Shown here: positions 58,351 to 64,000 of the stretch, in pieces | How positions within the stretch are numbered: position 1 is the stretch's first letter | Layout: each line of letters opens with the position of its first letter | Source: Oligoflexus tunisiensis | GTDB taxonomy: Bacteria > Bdellovibrionota_B > Oligoflexia > Oligoflexales > Oligoflexaceae | DNA length: 64,000 nt | Assembly (NCBI RefSeq): GCF_001748245.1 | Contig: NZ_BDFO01000001.1 | Coordinates: forward strand, 421,740 to 485,739 | Direction of reading: 5' to 3' | Notes under the pieces: generated by a model | Databases searched by the model: none | What the model saw: only the letters and a program-made list of their open reading frames with translations | Told to the model about the DNA's origin: nothing | Translations under genes and position numbers: made by a program

Positions 58351-60444
58351 CTAGCCTGCCATATCCGGCTCTAGCGCGTGAAGAGGATCTCGATCCCGCC
58401 TTTCCGCCTGCTCCTTGTAAAAGCGACTGGTCAGATCCCTGGGGTTTTGCTCCAGGACTCTGCCTAAAAGGTGAACTGCCTTCGTCCACTGCGCGGCGTG
58501 GAAGGCAGCCATGGCCTCATGAAAGAGAGCCAGAGTTTCAATTTTGCCGCGATACTCCAAATCCGGGGCTCCCTCGAAAATCTCCACGGCCTCGATGTGC
58601 TGGACCTTGCCTTTGACCGCAATTCGACCAAGACGACGAACCCCGGTGATTTCCTGTTTCACATTGTCCAGCAGAGCCTGGCTGGCTACGATACGAACTG
58701 AGAGATCCTTGCTCCACCCTTCGAGTCTCGATGCGACGTTGACCGAATCGGAAATAACAGTCCCTTCCATACGCTTGGATTCCCCAACTGTTCCCAGCAT
58801 CAGCTCTCCACGGTGAATCCCGATACCGACAGCGATCGGTGACTCTTGCTCAGCCTCACGCTGCCGGTTGTAAGCTTCCACTTCCTTTTGAATGGCAATC
58901 GCCGCCTGCACAGCGTCATCTGCAGAACCTGGAAAAAGTGCCATAATGCCATCACCTATGTATTTATCGATGATGCCTCCATATTGCCGAATGATAGGTC
59001 CGACGCGGCCGAGGTACGCATTAATGAAGTTGAAGGTTGCCTGGGGAGTCATTTGCTCTGAGAGTGCTGTGAAAGAACGAATATCGGCGAAGAGGATGCA
59101 CATGGTACGCTGCACCTGATCACCCAGCTTCACCTCGACTGTACTTTTCTTGCCCAGATAAGTCAGATATTGGGTGGGCACGAAGCGGGCGATCGATTCC
59201 TTTTCCTGCGTGAGCGCTTCTGCCAGATGTTGGAGTTCCAATTGGGATCGCAGCTGCTCCTTGCTAAGAATGAAGATCATGAGGAAAACAAGGCCTAGGG
59301 CAGCATACTGTCCGGTTTCACCGAGCGGAGTGTTCATGATGCTGGAGAGCACATCGATCCAGGTCGCTACAGCGCCAGCAAATAGCAAAAGGGCGCATTT
59401 CCTGGCGTCTCGCTTTTTCAATCTGACAGCCGAGAACAGGCGGAAGATCAGCCAGCCCACAAAAAATACAGCGAGCAGCTGCCAGGCGCGAATCAATACC
59501 TGGTTGAACGGCACTGGCGTGAAAAGATAGCCAGTTATAAAGATGGAACTGAGGGCATAGATGAGCTTGGAGAAGAAGGGAGGACGCTCCCTGTTGAAGA
59601 GGAAGCTATCAACCGAGAGCTGTTGCAGAGGATAAGTGCCAGCGAGTACGATGAATTCCAGCTTCAACTTATAGCGGATATCATCAAAGAGATGATCGAT
59701 GAGCCCAATTTTAAGGACATAAAACATTCCGACGTCGATCAGAAACAAACCGGCAAAAAGGAAGTAACGGTAGCGATTGATCAATATATAGGAAGCCAGG
59801 AAGAAGCTTCCCACCGTCACCAGGGTCGTAAAGAGAGCCACCTGCAGGAATCGATTGGAGGAAGGCGCCTGACGCGTGGAGGTGATGAGGTACTTGAAGC
59901 GCCCCAAGCCACTCATGTTATTGAGATTAATTCCGCTGAGCGGATGATGGCCGACGATGCGGATGGTCAGGATATTTTTCCCGCTTCTTAAGAAAGGATA
60001 GGGCAGATCGAGGACGAGATCCTTGACAACCCTGTAACGAAGCAGATGCTGACCATCCGAACTGAGAAAGAGCTGCGATTCCAAAAGGTGACCGTTGAGA
60101 TAGATTTCCCAGCCTTCGCCGATTTGTTCCAGAAACAGAACCAAAGATTCCTGCAGTCCCGCAGGTTCAAGCCAAAACTCCGTTTGTAACGTAAACTCGC
60201 TGATACGCAGGCCGTAGGAGGTCGGGAAGATTTCGTTCATGAGCAGGGGGAAGCGTTGTTTCACGCGTTCTTCTGCTTGGAATTCCTGCCGGGTCCAGTC
60301 ACGGGAGAAGCCCCGGCGAGCCAGCCAGGGCGCTTCTGTCAGATCGATGCTGCAAAAGGCGATGGAGGATGGCGCACATGCGAAACCGTTCCTGCCCGGG
60401 GCCAGCAGCGAAATCAGCAGCATAAGGACTGGGAATAGAGGCAT
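58351..60444 (-). CDS. Membrane-bound class III adenylate/guanylate cyclase
   Basis: 697 aa from the ATG at 60444 (a TTG is one codon upstream; the nearest AGG is close). A signal peptide (1-24), a periplasmic beta domain (about 60-190, with a galactose-binding-like WEIYLNGHLLES) and about seven membrane helices (about 200-400) give a 7TMR-DISM-like layout. A coiled coil (400-430) leads to the cyclase domain (about 445-620): metal Asp in FADIRSFTALSE and DKYIGDGIMALFP, VGIGIHRGELMLGTVG, and transition-state Asn in DSVNVASRLEG. Residues 620-697 hold a TPR-like tail. It probably makes cAMP on a periplasmic cue. GCCGATAA, a perfect flagellar -10 but without a good -35, lies 47 bases upstream (60491-60498). 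Confidence 0.92.
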   Translation of the reverse strand: MPLFPVLMLLISLLAPGRNGFACAPSSIAFCSIDLTEAPWLARRGFSRDWTRQEFQAEERVKQRFPLLMNEIFPTSYGLRISEFTLQTEFWLEPAGLQESLVLFLEQIGEGWEIYLNGHLLESQLFLSSDGQHLLRYRVVKDLVLDLPYPFLRSGKNILTIRIVGHHPLSGINLNNMSGLGRFKYLITSTRQAPSSNRFLQVALFTTLVTVGSFFLASYILINRYRYFLFAGLFLIDVGMFYVLKIGLIDHLFDDIRYKLKLEFIVLAGTYPLQQLSVDSFLFNRERPPFFSKLIYALSSIFITGYLFTPVPFNQVLIRAWQLLAVFFVGWLIFRLFSAVRLKKRDARKCALLLFAGAVATWIDVLSSIMNTPLGETGQYAALGLVFLMIFILSKEQLRSQLELQHLAEALTQEKESIARFVPTQYLTYLGKKSTVEVKLGDQVQRTMCILFADIRSFTALSEQMTPQATFNFINAYLGRVGPIIRQYGGIIDKYIGDGIMALFPGSADDAVQAAIAIQKEVEAYNRQREAEQESPIAVGIGIHRGELMLGTVGESKRMEGTVISDSVNVASRLEGWSKDLSVRIVASQALLDNVKQEITGVRRLGRIAVKGKVQHIEAVEIFEGAPDLEYRGKIETLALFHEAMAAFHAAQWTKAVHLLGRVLEQNPRDLTSRFYKEQAERRDRDPLHALEPDMAG

Positions 60445-61062
60445 CAAGCCTGGGTTTCCTCGTCGGGTTTCTGGGTGTTGATCCCCAAATTTATCGGCTA
60501 AAAGCAGTTTGAGAACAGAAGCAAAGATTGTCCAAGTAACGAAATTTCCTGAAAAACTCTGTTAGTCTGCCCTAAAAGGACTACCCTGATTTTTTTGGAA
60601 GTTTACTTACAGCCCATCCCCAAAACCCCGGCGACCCGAACCATGTGAGAAGGAGTTCAGCTACTGCTATTATGAAAGCGCTGGTTTTTCCCAGCTGATC
60701 GCGAACGCATACAGTTCAAAGAAAAAGAGTCCGCGATTCTAACAACCGAGGGAATGGGGCGACGGCAATCAAAATTTTGTCATCAATCAAAGAGCTTCGA
60801 TGAGGGGGGCCTTCCAGGTAGGTACATGCGAATCCGGCTCGTACTGAGGCGTTGAAAAGTACTGGTTCTAATTATTAAATTTGTGGTGAAGACCAAGGTT
60901 GTTTTTAGTAAAATTGTCATAGGTGTCTACGTGATAGCGTTATTATTTGGGAGATGGCCGCTGCATCAAAGAATGAGAAAGACCCAGAAGACCGAGAGCG
61001 GTTGGATGAGCAGGAGCATTCGCGAACCTCAATGATACGTTTCCACTTCGAGGAGCACACCG
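60445..61062. other. Gene-free stretch between cyclase and GST
   Basis: 618 bases. The cyclase-proximal end has the GCCGATAA motif. A 49-codon plus-strand frame (about 60591-60740, reading CEKEFSYCYYESAGF) lacks a start codon and may be a remnant; it matches nothing I recognise. The remainder is AT-richer and shows no structured element by eye. Confidence 0.5.
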
Positions 61063-61635
61063 ATGAAACTCTACTTCACCCCAAGGACCCGAGCCACGCG
61101 TCTCCGCTGGCTACTGGAGGAACTCGAGGAACCATACGAACTCGTGAGGGTCGACGCTTCGAAACAGGGCGACTTCCCGGCTCTCGTCGATGGAGATGTC
61201 ACGCTGTTCGAAGCCTCGGCGATTTGTTTAATCCACCTGGCTGACAGATTCCCTGAGAGGCATCTGGCGCCACCACCCGGTTCTTCTGAGCGAGGCCAGT
61301 ATTACCAATGGATGTCCTTCGCCGAGGGAAGCCTTGAACCCGTGGTCATGAAGTTCCATGAGCACGCGCACCTTCCTGAGGAGAAGAAGACCGGTTTGCA
61401 ACAGGAGAACCTCGCTCAGTACCGGAACCGGCTGAATGATGTGCTCAAGGTAGTCGAGACCACGCTCAAAGGCCGAGAGGTCCTGGTGGGCGAGCACTTT
61501 ACCGCCGCCGATCTGATGATGGCTGCCATTCTCCACCTCGCACACACGTTGAAACTCCTCGAAGGGCATCCTCTTTTGGAGGAATACCTCATGAAGCACA
61601 CGAAGCGCCCGGCCTGTCGAAAAGCTGTTTCTTAG
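61063..61635 (+). CDS. Glutathione S-transferase with a shortened N-terminal domain
   Basis: 190 aa, ATG with GAGGAG seven bases upstream. The thioredoxin-like N-domain starts MKLYFTPRTRATRLRWLLEE and has the cis-Pro loop FPALVDGD and glutathione-contact EASAI. Between them DASKQGDFPALV replaces the usual longer segment (xHKxPxFxxxNPxGxVPAL), about 12-15 residues shorter than typical relatives, removing a helix-strand stretch. The C-terminal helical domain (about 75-190) looks complete. Activity may be altered or lost; the shortening is in frame. Confidence 0.82.
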   Translation: MKLYFTPRTRATRLRWLLEELEEPYELVRVDASKQGDFPALVDGDVTLFEASAICLIHLADRFPERHLAPPPGSSERGQYYQWMSFAEGSLEPVVMKFHEHAHLPEEKKTGLQQENLAQYRNRLNDVLKVVETTLKGREVLVGEHFTAADLMMAAILHLAHTLKLLEGHPLLEEYLMKHTKRPACRKAVS

Positions 61636-61990
61636 CGTGAGTCTCAGGACTTTCCAGATATTGAATCAGCCGCCTCTCTTGACAACATCATGAGCTTCAT
61701 CAAGGTCAACCGCTGTGTCCGTGTTTTCGACCCACGAAACATAGCGGCTGACCTACCAAAAACATTTTTATGCTACTAGGTCTTCAATTGCTCATTCACT
61801 GCTCACACGGGATCAGAAGATGCGCATGATCGCGTAGAGGTCTTGCACAACTCTGGAAGCATGGGTACCCAACCTGCTGCTCAGAGGACACCTGCAGGCA
61901 AAGTCAGCAGCAAAGGCTTTGCTGAACGAAAAGCAGCCTGAGAGATGGTCACCGGTGGCGGCCACCCTTTGTGGTCGCTCGCTCAGCAGC
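61636..61990. other. Gene-free stretch after GST
   Basis: 355 bases. No promoter, terminator or RNA is evident. A minus-strand frame (61813-62064) ending RVVQDLYAIMRIF partly overlaps the SnoaL gene; it has no ribosome-binding site and may be a remnant or a shadow. Confidence 0.4.
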
Positions 61991-62362
61991 TTACGGATTG
62001 ATAAACCCTCCAGGTTCCGCTTCATGCGGAATATTCCATCCAAAGTAAACCTCAACATCCACAATCCTTCCGCCTCTCACCGTTGCAATCTCCGTGTTCC
62101 TGAAACGTTTTCCATTTTTATTCAGCGCCTCATAGGTAACAAATACCTGCTCCCCCTGTTCACAAACATGAATGAACGTGAACTCTTGAATCATGGCGCT
62201 ATTCGGCCAACAGCGATTGAAATAGGCCGGACGATCAATGCGGTTATCAAGTGGACTGGTAAAGTGAAAATCTTCAGTGATAAGATTTTCGAGCAGCTCC
62301 CGATCCTTTTCAACATAAGCTCGATAACATGCGCGGACAATATCCTGCGGATCGTGCTTCAT
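61991..62362 (-). CDS. SnoaL/NTF2-like protein
   Basis: 123 aa from the ATG at 62362 (GGAGG eight bases upstream). The cone-shaped NTF2 fold is indicated by DIVRACYRAYVEKDRELLEN, LITEDFHFTSPLDN, FIHVCEQGEQVFVTYEA and IVDVEVYFGW. Family members bind small hydrophobic ligands or are isomerases and polyketide cyclases. No partner gene; function unassigned. Confidence 0.85.
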   Translation of the reverse strand: MKHDPQDIVRACYRAYVEKDRELLENLITEDFHFTSPLDNRIDRPAYFNRCWPNSAMIQEFTFIHVCEQGEQVFVTYEALNKNGKRFRNTEIATVRGGRIVDVEVYFGWNIPHEAEPGGFINP

Positions 62363-62538
62363 GAGGAATACCTCCGATTCATACTGGTCTTTACTAAGAT
62401 AGGAATGCCGCATGGCCTCGCACCAGACCCTCTGCTATTTGCTGGAAAGTTTTCAAGCAAGAGAGTAAAACAGCCTGAGACGCGGAAAGCCGTAATCGAG
62501 GATGTCTGCAAACTCTTTACCAAAACGAGAGTCTGCTT

Positions 62539-63219
62539 ATGGTAATGCGATTGTTTGTAACGACAACCCTGTTGTTTTTGTGGGGATGGGCACTGGAAGC
62601 GGAGCCCAGGTATCGTCTGGCTGTCATGCAGGTCAGCGAGAAGAGTCAAAGCGCAAAGACCAATAATACCGGCCTGGCGAAAAATCTTTGTGCCAAGGCC
62701 AACGTGGAATGTGACATCGTCTCTTTGCCTAATACTCGGGCGTTCAAGGAGCTGCAATCCAACAATGTGCAGTTCGTGATGTCTCTCGATCATCAGATTC
62801 CAGGCATGACGCTCCACAAGCTTGCCAAAGCCAACTCTGTTGATATCGTTGTCGTCGCCAAGAAGCCAACGCCCAACTGCGAATCTTTAAAAGGGATGAA
62901 CCTCGCGTCCTTTCGCAACGTCTTTTATGCGAAGAAGCTCGCTGAACGCTGCCCGGGTCTGCAGCTGACCTGGACCAACACCTATGCTCAGGGCTGGAAA
63001 ATGTATCGTAGCGGGCGTGTGGATGGCATGATCGGAGTGCATTTGAATTTCAATGGCAGCCCGCGTCCGACCGTACGTTTGGGAGACGATGACATCGTCT
63101 CCCTGGTAGGAAAAGAGGATATCTGGATCTTTGCCAATGACACATCCAAGGATACCGAGGCGGCCACAAATTTCCAGGCTGTGTTGAAGAAGGATCGTGA
63201 CCTTCATTATCAGGAGTGA
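62539..63219 (+). CDS. Periplasmic binding-like protein (type 2 fold)
   Basis: 226 aa; ATG at 62539 or two codons later, neither with a strong site. A signal peptide covers about residues 1-21 (cut after LEAEP). RYRLAVMQVSEKSQS, then NLASFRNVFYAKKLAERCPG and MYRSGRVDGMIGVHLN, follow the pattern of SBP_bac_3-like orphan receptors. No transporter adjoins. It probably feeds a sensor or is a stand-alone ligand sink. Confidence 0.65.
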   Translation: MVMRLFVTTTLLFLWGWALEAEPRYRLAVMQVSEKSQSAKTNNTGLAKNLCAKANVECDIVSLPNTRAFKELQSNNVQFVMSLDHQIPGMTLHKLAKANSVDIVVVAKKPTPNCESLKGMNLASFRNVFYAKKLAERCPGLQLTWTNTYAQGWKMYRSGRVDGMIGVHLNFNGSPRPTVRLGDDDIVSLVGKEDIWIFANDTSKDTEAATNFQAVLKKDRDLHYQE

Positions 63220-63257
63220 GCCCGATCAGAAACTGAATTCTGATCGGACAGAAAGCA

Positions 63258-63860
63258 TTAATTCCGAATCCGTGTGCCGATCACACGCTTGTTGGGATCC
63301 GTATCGTTCCAGCCCAATTGACCTTCGCGCCAGTAATCAAATGTCGCCGTTCCACCGATAAAGACCGAACTCAGAGTTGACTGGGATCCAGCTTCATAGA
63401 GCCAGTCATGAGAAACCTGAGTATAAACTCCGTTACAATCACCGGATGATGAAGGCTTGGCCTGAACGTGGATGGCCCGTGTTTCATTGGGGGCGAGAGT
63501 GGCGAGCGACCATGCCGAACCACTGAGTATATTAAAGCTGATGGCGGTGCTGGTGGCGTTCTTGAACGTAATATAACCCGGACACATTTTCGGGGCTGGA
63601 GCGGAGGAACAGTCACCCGCCGCGGCTGGACACTGATGGGTGGCCCATACCATTTTCTGGGTTCCACAGCGGAGCTGGGCATCAACTTGAGTCAGAGCGC
63701 GATCGCGCAGCGTGCGGTTGTAAGTGGTGCAGCTGCCGCCGCCCAGGGTGCTGTTGTTATGGATGGCACAGCAAGCAAATTTGGTTCCGACCTGGAACTG
63801 GGAATATGCCGAAGTGGCGCTTACAGTGAAGACGAGGGACATGAGGGTACGCAGAAACAT
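63258..63860 (-). CDS. Secreted cysteine-containing protein of unknown function
   Basis: 200 aa, ATG with AGGAG nine bases upstream. A signal peptide covers residues 1-20 (cut after AYS). Eight Cys in the mature part (FACCAI, GSCTTYN, RCGTQ, HQCPAAAGDCSS, KMCPGY, SGDCNG) suggest disulfides. The C-terminal half is beta-rich (NATSTAISFNILSGSAWSLA). No family recognised. The upstream leader can fold so as to hide the ribosome-binding site. Confidence 0.75.
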   Translation of the reverse strand: MFLRTLMSLVFTVSATSAYSQFQVGTKFACCAIHNNSTLGGGSCTTYNRTLRDRALTQVDAQLRCGTQKMVWATHQCPAAAGDCSSAPAPKMCPGYITFKNATSTAISFNILSGSAWSLATLAPNETRAIHVQAKPSSSGDCNGVYTQVSHDWLYEAGSQSTLSSVFIGGTATFDYWREGQLGWNDTDPNKRVIGTRIRN

Positions 63861-63862
63861 GA

Positions 63863-63947
63863 GTGTTCTCTCCTAGTGTGTGAGGAAAGCCATTCAGAAT
63901 GGCTTCATTCAAGCAGCCGCCGAGCGGCAGGCTGTTAGAGAGAACAC
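63863..63947 (-). promoter_or_regulatory. Structured 5' leader (predicted three-way junction) covering the ribosome-binding site
   Basis: In the transcript GTGTTCTCTC (63938-63947) pairs fully with GAGAGAACAC (63863-63872), which overlaps the AGGAG site just before the ATG. Enclosed are two hairpins: CAGCC-GCC/GGC-GGCTG (63914-63934, one bulge, tetraloop GCTC) and AAGCCATT/AATGGCTT (63887-63905, loop CTG). A TATTTT -10-like element lies just upstream. The layout is that of a translational switch. Confidence 0.5.
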
Positions 63948-64000
63948 ACGCACGAAAATATTGCAGAACCCGCGTACCTCGAGGATCATTGGGATGGGTG

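Noticed and set aside
60491-60498. Sigma-28 promoter for the cyclase gene
   Set aside because: The -10 is perfect (GCCGATAA), but the -35 position reads TGTT instead of TAAA; mentioned but not called as a promoter.

Overview
The window is a chromosomal segment, roughly 54-55% GC by eye, from a motile Gram-negative bacterium. Many signal peptides, a lipobox protein, an outer-membrane barrel candidate, chemotaxis kinases, three sigma-28-like promoters, cAMP-type signalling domains and large TPR envelope proteins point to the Bdellovibrionota/Oligoflexia or neighbouring former Deltaproteobacteria. That placement is inferred from gene content; no 16S gene is present.

Layout. 1-3.8 kb: a compact chemosensory operon (end of a CheA, a REC-CheA hybrid, an Hpt-CheW fusion, CheD), followed by a convergent membrane/spermidine-synthase-like protein and an orphan histidine kinase. 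7.4-10.8 kb: class Ia ribonucleotide reductase nrdAB with an unusually long non-coding upstream region. 11.6-17.8 kb: ung and a membrane protein, a response regulator, a 7TM Hpt sensor kinase and a periplasmic-binding-like protein. 17.8-26.9 kb: an S9 peptidase, a GSCFA protein, a secreted protein behind a Fur-box-like site, a lower-GC Fic gene behind a repeated operator, and small accessory proteins. 27-29.2 kb: an MCP with a sigma-28-like promoter.

29.2-31.5 kb: a 2.1-kb cassette bounded by a 37-bp direct repeat. One copy lies in an intact tRNA-Met gene and the other is a detached 3' tRNA fragment. It carries a secreted protein, a CPBP membrane protease and a gene remnant, but no recognisable integrase. 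31.6-39.4 kb: housekeeping genes (selU, carAB, a thiolase) and small Cys-rich proteins. 39.4-44.2 kb: a membrane TPR/cyclic-nucleotide-binding protein, a barrel candidate, rppH, small membrane and metal-receptor-like proteins, and a response regulator.

44.3-52.7 kb: a tightly coupled minus-strand operon. In transcription order it encodes a lytic transglycosylase, a coiled-coil secreted protein, two large TPR proteins and a TPR lipoprotein, and looks like an envelope-spanning machine. 52.9-64 kb: a VOC protein, MORN-PDZ protein, TSUP exporter, KaiC-like ATPase with a response regulator, tRNA-Pro, a membrane adenylate/guanylate cyclase, a GST with a short N-terminal fold, a SnoaL protein, a binding protein, and a secreted protein whose leader can fold to bury its ribosome-binding site.

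Two signalling themes run through the window: chemotaxis-type phosphorelay (CheA, Hpt, CheW, CheD, MCP and single-domain regulators), and a possible cyclic-nucleotide axis (class III cyclase plus cNMP-binding TPR protein). Sigma-28-like promoters precede an MCP, a response regulator and the cNMP-binding protein, hinting that these belong to a motility regulon. All functional links are inference from sequence and gene order.
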